Source of the DNA: Pisaster brevispinus
Lineage: Eukaryota > Echinodermata > Asteroidea > Forcipulatida > Asteriidae
Assembly (NCBI GenBank): GCA_023634235.1
Contig: JAMKCF010000045.1
Span: forward strand, 124,001-188,000
Length of the DNA stretch: 64,000 nt
Direction: 5' to 3'
Shown here: positions 31,495-44,222 of the stretch, one piece after another
Layout: each line of letters opens with the position of its first letter
How positions within the stretch are numbered: position 1 is the first letter of the stretch
The notes under the pieces: model-generated
Told to the model about the DNA's origin: nothing
What the model saw: only the letters and a program-made list of their open reading frames with translations
The model's database searches: none
Program-made: the position numbers and the translations under genes

Positions 31495-34030
31495 CACTTT
31501 TGGGAAAATGCATAGGAGACGAGGCACTAGAAAAAACCATGTACTGAACAAGTAGGCTTACACAGAAGTCTGAATCCATAAACCATGCATTAGACAAACC
31601 CAAAAGGAATCCCAACCTTTACATGGAATGGAGCTTCAAGAGATCACATCGTGATCCATCCTGTGAACAACCAACACGCAAACTATATACCAAATAACCG
31701 TTTGATCACCCGCTGCAGGTGTCCTGGCTGCAATGGCCCAAAACAACGGAATAAAATACGTGAAAAGGGACAAGCACAGTGCCGAGCTGAAAGATATCTC
31801 ACTTATTATGCTTTAAAAAGAATGTAATATCAAAATGGCCAACCAAATACAAAGTCACAGGACACTTTAAACTGTATAACATATTAATATGAGGGCTACA
31901 AATCTACAAGGAGCACAATCACAGCAAAAAATTTCTTAAAATGGAGAACAATATTTATTAGTAGAGTGGAGTTTGGCATCTGAGGGCTAAAAGACTGTGG
32001 GAATTCACACACATTTTAGAAAAGGCCGTCTTTAAACTCGTCTCCATGCCTCATGCAGATCTTCTTCTTTTTTTCTATTGTAGCTTTCGCAAGCATTATT
32101 GATACTGTGGGGATCCAGGGAGAGGTGGTGGAATTTAACACAAGAGTCCTTATGTAAGTGGGCGAAATTACAAGCTTCTGTGTTAAAATCGTGTAACATG
32201 TCCTTTGATTTTACATTCTTTCAGAGCAATTTTTTTTAAATGACGTTATTTGATGTAAACAACAAATGGGTTTGCACCTCAAAGGTAAAGGCAGGCACTG
32301 GCAAAGATGGTAAACAAGGAACTCTTGCTGAAATGTGAAAATTAATGTGCACTTCACTTCGTCATTTCACTAATATTAGTAACTTCTTTGATGCGGCAAT
32401 AGATCAGTGCAAACCCAATGACCATGCTATCAACGATTAGAACAGAACATCACTTGCTAAAATGGTGCCCATGCGTAATTCACGTTCCAATAACAGATGG
32501 AGCTCCGGTAGTTCCCCATCTTGCCTCTTCGGCGCTCTAAAATCTTTGTGGACTGATCTTACATTACGTTGACCTCTCTATCATATTTAATGTGACTAGT
32601 GGGTGCACCCCACTTAAATAGGGAGAGAGCAGAAGGTCGGTCTCATTAATATTAGACAGATTTGAGAGGGGTACAGTGAAAAACGATGCCCAATTGTGAC
32701 TCTGGGTTCATTCTCTTCCAGCCTGAGGTATTTTGGATGACATAGGCCCCGAAAAAATTGTCCTTTTTGCCCAGAGGTGTAGGGACATTTTTCAAGGTAA
32801 TGCTCAGGCGTTTGGAAATTTACACAGCAGTAGGGGTGTTTATATTTGGAGGGAGAATAACTCGACGGGCCTTGGGACTCTCCTTAACAAATTGAGCAGA
32901 GGATACAAGTTGAAGAATTAATTGATTTGTTTTTCTTTACTATAAAAAGTTGTAAGACTTCTAAGTATTGTAATTTTGTGTGTGAATATTTAGCATTTTG
33001 CACTGTATGCTAAGGGAGTTTTTTTTAATTGGGTGCACCCATAGGGATGTCGCACTTCGTGCGTGTAAAATGTTGCGTATGTAACGTAGGGTAAAGGGTA
33101 CTGGAGGAGGCACGCGGAGGAAGTAAGTTTTGTAGAATTAGTTTGGTAAAGGGTAGTTTAAAACTGTACGCAGTTGTTTTGTCTTAATGATAAAATAGTG
33201 AGCATGAAAATCATGTTGAGTTGGGTCGCGTCTCCGCGGCCCGCACCCTTCTCATCCATTTCTCCAACGCCATGGACGAAGCATAACTTTTAGTGGGTAA
33301 TTGCGCGGCTGGGTTGAGTCTTAGAACAAAGGAAGGAAAACATTGTACCTGGCCATTGATGTTAAGTAAAATGACGTGTACGTGGTGTTTTGATTAGTCA
33401 AGGGAACGTTGACCAAACTGGCAGGCACAACACACTGCTGCTACCAAAATACTTATTTGTTGTTATAATTAGCGCACTCGTATTGTAATAGAGCGGTCCA
33501 ATGTCATCACATTGCCGACCATTTATGAGGTCAATTAACATTACATAAACCAAAACAAGGACATTGTTGTACTAAAGAGTATAAAACAGAGGGGTACACT
33601 TGTTACAGTTTAGTTTAAGCAATGAGGAAACGGTAGGGTTGACGGTTGACACAATGGGTTATACTGATTAGACCTTCAGGGCACTTGAGCCATTGGTCAC
33701 AGTGGAAGATCGAAGACTCACGAAGCAAGGTGTTGGTTTGACCTTCAAACACAATGGCTTATACTAAATAGATCGTTCTTTAATTTGTGTGTTGACACTG
33801 AGCATCTTGAGTATCAGCAAAACTGACAGAAACAAACAGTTGAAGTAAATAATAAAAGGAAAACATGTATGAAAAGAAACGTTTCTAATTTTGTATGTAT
33901 GAAACGGCAGTTAAGGCATCACTAAACGTATACACTGGCTTAAGAAAAATTTACTATTTTTACCAAAAACTATATGAAACCAAGTTTAGGCCGTGTATAC
34001 TTGTTGTTTGGGATTTTAATGTAAACGAGC
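31495..34030. other. Intergenic, no gene recognised
   Basis: I see no exon with family similarity. The 62-codon open frame at 32733-32921 has no recognisable motif and no splice or poly(A) context. A diverged relative of the 34.6/35.7-kb duplication begins near 32290 (GCTGAAATGTGAAAATTAAT, CACTTGCTAAAATGGTGCCC). A short repeat ACACAATGG(G/C)TTATACT occurs at about 33650 and 33750. Confidence 0.4.
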
Positions 34031-34194
34031 ACCAGGGTACTGTAATAGGATTATTCGTGCAAAAATAAAATAGTGCATTTTAACAGCCAGGCCACCCATA
34101 CTTTTCTGTTCGCAAGTACTGCAAAAATTACAAATATTGCATTTTTAGCAGAAAAGCCGCCCATACTTTTCTGTTCCCAAGTCTTGTCGACTCC

Positions 34195-34262
34195 GCCCCC
34201 CCCCCAGCCAATATATACCAATCGGAAGGTCCGTGTGAAACAGCCAATCAAACGATTCATTA
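34195..34262 (+). promoter_or_regulatory. CCAAT-box cluster with TATATA, promoter-like
   Basis: CAGCCAATATATACCAATCGG and ACAGCCAATCAAACG place three CCAAT motifs and a TATATA within 50 bp, with GTGAGTTC, a donor-like site, at 34266. No coding exon follows within reach, so any transcript would be non-coding or unrelated. Weak evidence. Confidence 0.2.
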
Positions 34263-34624
34263 CACGGTGAGTTCAGTGAGTGTTTGCGCTACCGGGCATC
34301 CTCGAGTCCACGATAATCAAATAGAGACCTTTCTATTCTATGTTTTGCTAACATCCTGCAGTCTTTGCCTACCAGAGCGGTTGGTTTATCAACAAAAGAA
34401 ATGTCCTTAGAGGAGTCACCCGACCAAAAGGGCGCAGGTCATGAGGCAAATGGTAAGAAGTGAACCAATCCGGAGATTCGTCTGAAACGGCAAATGGGCC
34501 CTCCGGAACACGGCAGTTCGGGAGATTTCTTGGAAGTTCGAGGCCACCATCCTAGGCGGTCTCCCTATTTTGTCGATGCTAATTTTCTTCTAGTGCAGAA
34601 GTAGGCCTACCCCAGAAAAATCAT

Positions 34625-36450
34625 TTAAACATTCACGAGATTCCAAGCGCACAGTGAAGATAATAGGGGTACACACACATGCCCCATATCGGGCACCAAC
34701 AAGGCTGAAATACGAACACTATGTGCACCGGACGCAAGCAACTATCGCATTATGCAACAATTATGTCGGTGCATACAATGATCATTTCTATCAAATTAAA
34801 TAGCAAAACAATTGCTTGCCAAAATGGTGCTCCATATAGTCTTTGCCAACCCTAAAGTGTCGATTTGGGCAAATCACACTACCATTACGCTGCATATTTT
34901 GACCGTTGACCTCGCGAAATCGGAAGTCGTAAGATTCATATACAAGGGACATAAGCGACTTTTGTTACGTCACTTTTGATTGAATCTTGAATTCCAACAT
35001 AAATAATAAGTAGTGTGTTATGCTGTAAGGGTATAACGGTTTCTTTTAGATGCACCATATTTGGTGTATGGTGTACCTTTTCTCTATACATTGGGAAATT
35101 CCAGTATGGCAGAGAACCAATTGACAAGGTGGGGAGTACAATGTAGTGGGATGTACAACGTGGACGCCGTAGCTTGACTACCCAGTAGTTCTTCCAAGGT
35201 GTGCCCAGACGATGAGGACAAGCACTGTGGACCACTGCTTTGCCACAAGAGTATCACCTTTTCATTTAAAGAAGCACTACTCATTCTAAGTTTCCTTGAG
35301 CCAAACCAAGGGGTTCATCACCGGGTACTCTCGACCTACTGAAAAAACCCACACGAGGTAAGTCCATCATTTTTATCAAACAATTTCATAAGGGATAAGC
35401 CATACATTCTCATCATATTTGGGCAAAAACTGAAAAAATTACAAGGGGAAATCCCACCATTAGGCCTATTTTCATCACATTTTTGCGAAAAATTAAAAAT
35501 ATCATCAAGGGGTAAGTCCAGCATTTTTGGGGGGCATTATGTTAACTTGGCTCATAGTTGTGTTGTTATTTCACAGCGCTCTTTCAAGCTGAGCAATCTA
35601 GCCCTGTGTTGGCTGTCTCCTTTTTTTTTTTTTTAAGTATCTAAGTTTCTGGTACAGAAGTACCCCCAAAAAATCCCAAACGAATTCCTAAGATTCCAAG
35701 CACGCAATGAAGACAATAGGGGGTACACCATGCTCATGTTGGGCACCAAATGGGCTGAAATGTGAAAATAATGTGCACTGAACGCAATCATCTCTTATAT
35801 TATGCAACAACACAGTGGTGCAAACAATGGTCACTGCTCTCTTAGCAAAACATTTGCTTGCCGAAATGGTGCTTCATAGTCTTTGCAGAATACTAAAGTG
35901 TAGAATTGGGCAAATCTAGTACACTTTTCTTTTCATCTTGAATTCCAAGATAAGTAATACGTTGAGCATTAGGTTGTAAGTACAGGTAATTAAGTGCGCT
36001 GTGTGTGTATGGTGTACCTATTATCTACATATATTTTGGGAAATTCCAGTATGGTAGAGAACAAATTGACACAGTTGGGAGTCGTTGGCTTGAACAATGT
36101 GGACGCTGTAGTTTGACTACCCTGAAGTTTTTACAAGGTTTGCCCGGACGATGAGGACCAGCACTGTGCACCACTGCTCTGCCACGCGAGTACCACCTTG
36201 TCAATTAAACAAACACTACCCATGCTAAGTTTCCTTGAGCCAAACCATGGGGTTCATCACCAGTTTTATGGATCATGGAGAGGGTACCCAGCCCCAATGT
36301 TTGCATACTGAACACACTATGTTCTTTTTGTATAGAAGAACCCCCCCCTCCAAAAAACTTCCAAAGAATTCCGGAGATTCCAAGCTCACAATGAAGACAC
36401 AACGGTGGGCCGGGGTGGCTACACCACGCCCCATGTCGAACACCAATTGA
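34625..36450. repeat. Old direct duplication (unit about 1.05 kb) plus partial third copy
   Basis: 34640-35290 and 35695-36240 share, in order: GATTCCAAGC, GGGCACCAA, ATTATGCAACAA, TTGCTTGCC(A/G)AAATGGTGCT, TCTTTGC, GGGAAATTCCAGTATGG, AGAGAACAA, GACGATGAGGAC, ACTAAG or CTAAGTTTCCTTGAGCC. A third start (GATTCCAAGCTCACAATGAA) is at 36376. Identity is moderate and many indels have accumulated, so the duplication is not recent. Confidence 0.75.
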
Positions 36451-37758
36451 AGCTAACAGTGTAAGTCCTTACTCACAGTTACTGATAAACATATCGAATT
36501 TTAATATCACAGAACAGCATACTTGTCCACTGGGTTCAACGGTAAGTGTAGTCTCCCGAAAAGGCTCAACTTCTGTACTTTGTACCAGAGTGTGCACATG
36601 AGACTCTGTTTATTTGTGGTGGTGTCTTTCCATGCTCTTATATACCCTGCTTCAGATCCATTATTCTAGAGTCTCTTGAGGGGAATGTTGGTCCCACCTG
36701 TTAACCTGTTTTTCTGTGTCAGTGGTTTTTCTTGTTGACATTTGTTGAACATTTCTCTTTTGCTTCTCTTCACATGAATTGCTGAAGCAATTTAGGCGCA
36801 ATTTAGACCACAGTGTAAGATGCAGTTGGCAAAAGAAGCATCAACATTTTCTGAACAAAGTTTGAGAGTCTTGAGAAGAACTTCAACAGAAACATTCATT
36901 TCCAAGAGAATATAACTGTTAAGATTGTTTCCAGGGAGATGGTGAACATTTTCAATGCACACTAAATCAGAAGAAGAAACCGTGGGTTTTTAGGAAAGTA
37001 TGGTTGAACATGTTTTTATTTCATTGAAAACTTAAAATACAACTGAGGGCAGGGAAACATTGCGCCTTCAATTTGACACCGAATTGGCTGGCATAGCCTA
37101 CTACTGCCGTTTTTATTAAAAATTTTATATTTTTAAGCTCACAGATGAAGCGGGTAATTCTCCCGATGCCATCGATTCTTGAACTTCACGTCTCAAAATA
37201 TTGACGATTTTAAAGCACAATTGATTACGTAGTATGAAAACATGTTATTAATTATTTCCCAGCAAACTATGGCTAAATGACCCTGTCCACATTCGCCATC
37301 ACCTGCCAGATGCTATTTTTATTTATTAGTACCCAAACATAGCTCTTTCTCCAGCCAATTAAAATTAAGACTTTTTAAACTTAATCGTCTTGCTCATCTA
37401 AAATGAATGCTCCATCACATCAACATTCAACAGTAACAAAGGAGTATTTCAGTTTTAACAGTTTACATTTCACTGGTCAAATAATATCATTTGAATTCAT
37501 TAGGTCGCAACCATCGTTCAATGTCGTAGGAGCTAATAGCAAGAGGCTGGCCAACCATTCAATTTGATCAATAAGCACACATTTTGCAAATGTTTGCATA
37601 TAAAGTCGTCTGCATGGTTTGTGCTGGCTGAAAGGCAGACATTCTAAGGATAATTCAGTTTTCTACACTAGTTCTGGTTATATATACCTCCCTCTAGAGC
37701 GATAAAGAAGGAAATGGTGTTTGCCCGTGGTCGGTAGACGATCAAGTGAATCATTCAG

Positions 37759-37884
37759 ATCAGAGGAGCGGTCAACTCTGCTGCATGGAAAGGTCCAGCT
37801 GATTGTCTGACAAAATGGCGTACCAGACAACTCATTCACAGTGCATGGAATGGTACAACTACAGACGAACTAAAGCCAGTCGAG
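37759..37884 (+). CDS. Possible orphan exon (42 codons), function unknown
   Basis: A 126-bp open segment between CATTCAG and a consensus donor GAG/GTAAGT. In phase 0 it reads from RGAVNSAAWKGPADCL to TDELKPVE and is rich in Trp, Arg and Thr. I do not recognise a family. No partner exon is evident, the polypyrimidine tract is poor, and a transposon-derived fragment is equally possible. Included only as a candidate. Confidence 0.15.
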
Positions 37885-38294
37885 GTAAGTAACCAACTAT
37901 TGAATATACAGAAACGAACAAACGTAGTATGGAAAAAAGAAGACGAAAATAACAGAGATTGGTCAAACGTGCTTTATTTATGACCCGGATATGAAATAAT
38001 GTCCAGAGGCAATTTTTAAAACTTTCAACCATCTTGAAATGCCAATCACTTGCCAATCACCCTCGATTGCAGAAAAGTCCATTTGGGACATAGTAATAAA
38101 GCCTCACCGTTTGATAACTGGTAACGCTTATCTCAAATATTCTGGCCCTATTCCAAATGTTAAACTAACTGATAGCAATCCCACAGTCCTCCAGATGGTC
38201 TGGATATTGTATTTTACCATTCAAGGGGCGGATCCACTGGTTCGAAATTTAACTGCACAACTTCTATTATCAAATAAAATATATTGGGGTTTTT

Positions 38295-38836
38295 TCAAAT
38301 CGCACTTTAATTTGTTACTCCAAAATTCAAAATAGCCTGTAGCGACAACTTGTCAAATCGCACTTTTTTGTTTACCCTAACATTCAAAATGGCAACAGGG
38401 TACTGCCTGTGGGATAGTTCGACCAACCCTAACATGCCGATTTTTAGCGATCACTTTTTGCGGGCACCTCCCCCGATGATGCTGGTTCGGATTTGAACAC
38501 CGCAACGATTTTAGTCTATGAAATATTGAGGTTTTTGGCAACAAAGATGGCGTCACTTTTTAGTAAAAAGCTACCAATTCCCCAGGTTTGGGGATTTGGC
38601 CATGTCCCCAGACAGAAAAGGTCAACCTACTCTATGACTCTGCACCGTCAAATCGCAATTTTATATTTTACCCAAAATTGAAAATGGCGACAGGGTACTC
38701 CCTGTGAGATATTCCACAATTTCGACCCCCCTCCTAACATGCCGATTTTCGCCGATCCCTTTTTGCGTATACCTCCCCCATGGTGTTGGTTCGGATTTGA
38801 ACACCGCAACGATGTAATTCTATGAAATATTTAGGT
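38295..38836. repeat. Satellite B, diverged edge copies
   Basis: About 1.7 diverged units of the 314-bp satellite, with CAAATCGCACTTT, AAAATGGCAACAGGGTACTG, CTAACATGCCGATTTTTAGC, CAACAAAGATGGCGTCACTT and CCATGTCCCCAGACAGAAAA. Divergence is much higher than in the inner blocks, as expected at an array edge. Confidence 0.85.
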
Positions 38837-39196
38837 TACACCGCGATTTTATTTCGGCGAGACCTTGCTTCGCAGCCGGCCCTGGGATTTCTCAATTTCT
38901 GTTAGGGGTAGGCCTAACATCCAGGCTGCTCGCTTCGCCTGCAGAATCGTCAGCGACCTCAAACCCATGGGAGAGATAGCCCTTGATCAGATGATGCCTT
39001 GAGGGTGATTTGACCCTCCTTATTTTGTATTTGTCTTTTTGACAGCAAAAACGAGTTGAAGATGTTTTGCGGGGGGGGGGGGGGGTGTAGCGTCCCCGCT
39101 TGTTGGTCTTTATCGGCGTGGAACCTTGCCTCATCGGCCGTAAAAGTCCAATTTTCGGATGCGGGGATACCTAAGGAAGAGTCAGGTAAAAAAATT
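38837..39196. repeat. Satellite C, single truncated copy
   Basis: GGCGAGACCTTGCTTCGCAG, GGTAGGCCTAACATCCAGGC, GAGGGTGATTTGACCCTCC, a G-run of about 14 within TGCGGGG...TGTAGCG, then AAGGAAGAGTCAGGTAAAAA. It is joined directly to satellite A at about 39196. Confidence 0.88.
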
Positions 39197-42100
39197 ATGT
39201 TGGTAAATAAGCCAAAAATTGACCATGCCGGCATGGTAAAAATTTCAAGATTTTTGTCAATTTTTGGGGGGCGATTTTATGGTTTGAAATAATACATAAC
39301 GGACTCCTGAAGACAATATACTTGTGTGGACTGGGTAAATAAGCCGTAGTTTGACATATATTGAGGATTTTGTGACTTAATTTTGTGTCCGAAAAACCTA
39401 AAAAATCTACCATGCCGGAATGGTCAAAATTTTCAAGATTTTGGTCAATTTATTTTTGTGATTTTATGGTTTAAAATGATACAGAACGGACTCCTGTAGA
39501 CAGTTTACTTGTGCGGACTAGGTAAATAAGCCATAGTTTGAGATATATTGAGGATTTTGTGACTAAGGTTTGCGTCCAAAAAAACAAAAAATCTACCATG
39601 CCAGCATGGTCAAAATTTCAAGATTTGTGGAAAAAAAAATTGGCGATGTTAGGGTTTTAAATTATACAGAACTGACTCAAGGAGACTGTTTACTTGTGCA
39701 GACTAGGTAAATAAGCCATAGTTTGACATATATTGAGGATTTTGTGACTTAATTTTGTGTCCGAAAAAAAAGAAAAAAAAAGTGACCATGCCGGCATGTA
39801 AAAAAGTCAAGATTTTGTTCAAATCTTTTTTTGGTGATTTTATGGTTTGAAACTATACAGAACGGACTCCTGCAGACAGTTTACTTGTGCGGACTGGGTA
39901 AATAAGCCATAGTTTGAGATATATTGATGATTTTGTGACTTAATTTTGTTACAAAAAACGAAAGAAAATTGCCCATGCCGGCATGGTCAAAATTTCAAGA
40001 TTTTTGTAATTTTTGGGGGGCGATTTTATGGTTTGAAATGATACAGAACGGACTCCTGAAGACAGTTTACTTGTTTAGACTGGGTAAATAAGCCATAGTT
40101 TGAGATGTATTGAGGATTTTGTGACTTAATTTTGTGTCCGAAAAAATGACCGTGCCGGCATGTAAAAAATTCAAGATTTTGTTCAAATCTTTTTTGGTGA
40201 TTTTATGGTTGGAAATGATACAGAACGGACTCCTGAAAACAGTTTACTTGTGCGGACTGGGTAAATCAGCCATAGTTTGAGATATATTAAGGATTTTGTG
40301 AATTAATTTTGTGTCCGAAAAACCAAAAAAATCGACCATGCCGGCATGGTCAAAACTTCAACAATTTGTTCAAATTTTTTGGGGGCTATTTTATGGTTTC
40401 AAAACATACACAACGGACTCCTGAAGATAGTTTACCTGAGCGAACTAGGTAAATAAGCCATAGTTTGAGATTTATTGAGGATTTTGTGACTTCATTTTTG
40501 CGTCCGAAAAACAATAAAAAAATCGACCATGCCGGCATGGCTAAAATTTCAAGATTTGGGTTAAATTTTTTGTGGCAATGTTATGGTTTCAAATTATACA
40601 GAATGGACTCCTGAAGACAGTTTACTTGTGCGGACTAGGTAAAAAAGCATAGTTTGAGATATATTGAGGATTTTGTGACTTCATTTTGTGTCAGAAAAAC
40701 CTAAAAAATCGACCATGGCGGAATGGTCAAAATTTCAAGATTTGGTCAAATTTTTTTAGGCGATTTTATAGCTTCAAAAGATACAGAACTGACTCCTGAA
40801 GACAGTTTACTTGTGCCGACTAGGTAAATAAGTGATAGTTTCAGATATATTGACGATTTTGTGACTTTATTTTGTGTCCGAAAAACCAAAACCAAAAAAA
40901 AAATGACAATGCCGGCATGTAAAAAATTCAAGATTTTGTTCAAATCTTTTTTGGTGATTTTATGGTTTGAAATGATACAGAACGGACTACTGAAAACAGT
41001 TTACTTGTGCGGACTGGGTAAATTAGCCATAGTTTGAGATATATTAAGGATCTTGTGACTTAATTTTGTGTCCGAAAAAAAAAATGACCATGCCGGCATG
41101 TAAAAAATGGAAGATGTTGGTCAAATCTTTGTTGGCAATTTTATGGTCTCAAATGAAACAGAACGGACTCCTGACGAAAGTTAACTTGTGCGGACTGGGT
41201 AATTAAGCCATAGTTTGAGTTATATTGAGGATTTTATGACCTTATTTTGTGTCCGAAACCCCCCCAAAATTGACCATGCAGGCATGGTCAAAATGTCAAG
41301 ATTTTGGTCAAATCTTTTTTGGCAATTTTATGGTGTCAAATGATACAGAACGGACTCCTGAAGACAGTTTACTTGTGCGGACTTGGTTAATAAGCCATAG
41401 TTTGAGATATATTGAAGATTTTGTGACTTAATTTTGTGTCAGAAAAACCTAAAAAATCGACCATGCAGGCATGGTCAAAATGTCAAGATTTTTGTCAAAA
41501 TTTGTTTGGCAATTTTATGGTATCAAATGCTACAGAACGGACTCCTGAAGACAGTTTACTTGTGCGGACTGGGTAAATAGGCCATAGTTTCAGATAGATT
41601 GAAGATTTTGTGTCCGAAAAACCCCCAAAATTGACCATGCCGGCATGGTCAAAATTTCAAGATTTTGGTCAAATTTGTTTGGCGATTTTTTTGGTTTCAA
41701 ATGATACAGAACGTACTCCTGAAGACGTTAAGTTGTGTGGACTGGGTAACTAAGCCATAGTTTCAGATATATTGAGGATTTTGTGACTCGTTTTTGTGTC
41801 CGAAAAACCAACAAAGTCGACCATGTCGGCATGGTCAAAATTTCAATATTTTGGTCGAATTTTTTTTGGCGATTTTATGGTTTTAAATGTTACAGGACGG
41901 ACTCCTGAAGAAAGTTTACTTGTTTGGACTGGGTAAATAAGCCATAGTTTGAGATGTATTGAGGATTTTGGTGACTTAATTTTGTGTCCGAAACCCCCCC
42001 CCCCCCCCCAAAAAAAAGGGACCATGCCGGCATGTAAAAAATTCAAGATTTTGTTCAAATCTTTTTTGGTGATTTTATGGTTTGAATTGATACAGAACGG

Positions 42101-43295
42101 ACTCATGAAAACAGTTTATTTGTGCGGACTGGGTAAATTAGCCATAATATGAGATATATTAAGGATTTTGTGACTTAATTTTGTGTCCGAAAAACCAAAA
42201 AAATCGACCATGCCGGCATGGTCAAAACTTCAACATTTTGTTCAAATTTTTTGGGGGCTATTTTATGGTTTCAAAACATACACAACGGACTCCTGAAGAT
42301 AGTTTACTTGTGCGGACTAGGTAAGTAAGCCATAGTTTAAGATATTTTGAGGATTTTGTGACTTCATTTTGTGTCCGAAAAACAAAAAAAATCGACCATG
42401 CCGGCATGGCTAAATATTCAAGATTTGGGTTAGATTTTTTGTTGCAATTTTATGGTTTCAAATGAAACAGAACGGACTCCTGACGATAATTTACTTGTGC
42501 GAACTGGGTAAATAAGCCATAGTTTGAAATATATTGACGATTTTGTGACTTAATTTTGTGTCAGAAAAACCTAAAAAATTGACCATGCCGGAATGGTCAA
42601 AATTTCAAGATTTGGGTCAAATCTTTTTTGGTGATTTTATGGTTTGAAATGCTACAGAACGGACTCCTGAAAACAGTTTACTTGTGCGGACTGCGTAAAT
42701 AAGCCATTGTTTCAGATATATTGAGGATTTTGTGTCCGAAAAACCCCCCAAAATTGTCCATGCCGGCATGGTCAAAATTTCAATATTTTGGTCAATTTTC
42801 TTTTGGCGATTTTGAGGTTTAATTAATACAGAACGGACTCCTGAAGACAGTTTACTTGTGCGGACTGGGTAAATAAGCCCTGGTTTGAGATATATTGAGG
42901 ATTTTGTGACTTCATTTTGTGTCAGAAAAACCTCTAAATCGACCATGTCGGTATGGTAAAAATGTCAAGATTTTGATCAATTTTTTGTTGTTGTGATTTT
43001 ATGCTTTTAAATGGTACAGAACGGACTCCTCAAGACAGTTTACTTGTGCGGATTAGGTAAATAAGCCATAGTTTGAGATATATTGAGGATTTTGTGATTT
43101 ATTTTTGTGTCAAAAAAACTACAAAAATCGACCATGCCGGCATGGTAAATATTTCAAAATTTTGGTCCCATTTTGGGGGCAATTTTATGGTATCAAATTA
43201 TACAGAACGGACTCCTGAAGACAGTTTACTTGTGCGGACTAGGTAAAAAAGCATAGTTTGAGATATATTGAGGATTTTGAGACTTAATTTTGTGT
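39197..43295. repeat. Satellite A, about 187-bp unit, about 22 copies
   Basis: Head-to-tail units, each with the 14-bp palindrome CCATGCCGGCATGG (variably mutated), GATTTTATGGTTT, ACAGAACGGACTCCTGAAGA, CAGTTTACTTGTGCGGACT, GGTAAATAAGCCATAGTTTG and GATTTTGTGACTTAATTTTG then TGTCCGAAAAA. Spacing between successive palindromes is 177-190 bp. Units differ by roughly 5-15 percent by eye, so this block is older than the inner B and C blocks. Confidence 0.93.
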
Positions 43296-44222
43296 GATTT
43301 GACCCTCCTTATTTTGTGTTTGTCTTTTTGAAAGCAAAAACGAGTTGGAGACGTTTTGCGGGGGTTTTGTAGCGTCCCCGCTTGCTGGTCTTTTCCGGTA
43401 TGAAACCTGCCCTCATCGGCCGCAAAAGTCAAATTTTTTAAATGCCTTGGGGGTGAAAAGACCATCCTTATCTTGTCTTTGTCTCTTTGACAGCAAAAAC
43501 AAGTTGAAGGTGTTTTGAGGGGGGTGGGGATACCTAAGGAAGAGTCAGGTAAAAAAGTTATCTCTCTAGCCACCCTAGAACGGGAGTTATTCCCAAACTC
43601 ACCTCGAATTTATTTCGGGCTATTACCCAGGCCGGCGAGACCTTGCTGGGATTTTTCAATTTCTGTTAGAGGTAGGCCTAACATCTAGGCCGCTCGCCTC
43701 TTCTACAGAATCATCAGCAATCTCAAACTCGTAGGAGAGATAGCCTTTGAGACGGGCTTTCCAGTGGTATAAAACTTGTGCAGATCCGATGATGTCTTGA
43801 GGGTGATTTGACCCTCCTTATTTTGTCTTTGTCTTTTTGACAGCAAAAACGAGTTGGAGATGTTTTGCGGGGAGTTCGTAGCGTCCCCGCTTGCTGGTCT
43901 TTTCCGGTGTGAAACCTGCCCTGATCGGCCGTAAAAGTCTAATTTTCGGATGCGAGGATACCTAAGGAAGAGTCAGGTAAAACAAATACCTCTCTAACCC
44001 CCCTAGAACGGGTGTTATTTCCAAACTCACCTCGAATTTATTTCGGGGCATTACCCCGGCCGGCGAGACCTTGCTTCGCAGCCGACCCCTGTGATATTTC
44101 AATTTCTGTTAGGGGTAGGCCTAACATCCACGCCGCTCGCCTCGCCTACAGAATCGTCAGCAACCCCAAATTCATGGCAGAGATAGCCCTTGAGACGGGC
44201 TTTCCAGTGGTATAAAACTTGT
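43296..44222. repeat. Satellite C block 1
   Basis: Two to three units, one with an internal rearrangement at 43410-43530. It joins satellite A at GTGTGATTTGACCCTCC, in the middle of both units, and joins satellite B at TAAAACTTGTGGCGATCACT. Confidence 0.88.

Noticed and set aside
32733..32921. 62-codon plus-strand frame MDDIGPEKIV...
   Set aside because: No recognisable domain, no splice partner, and within the length expected by chance.
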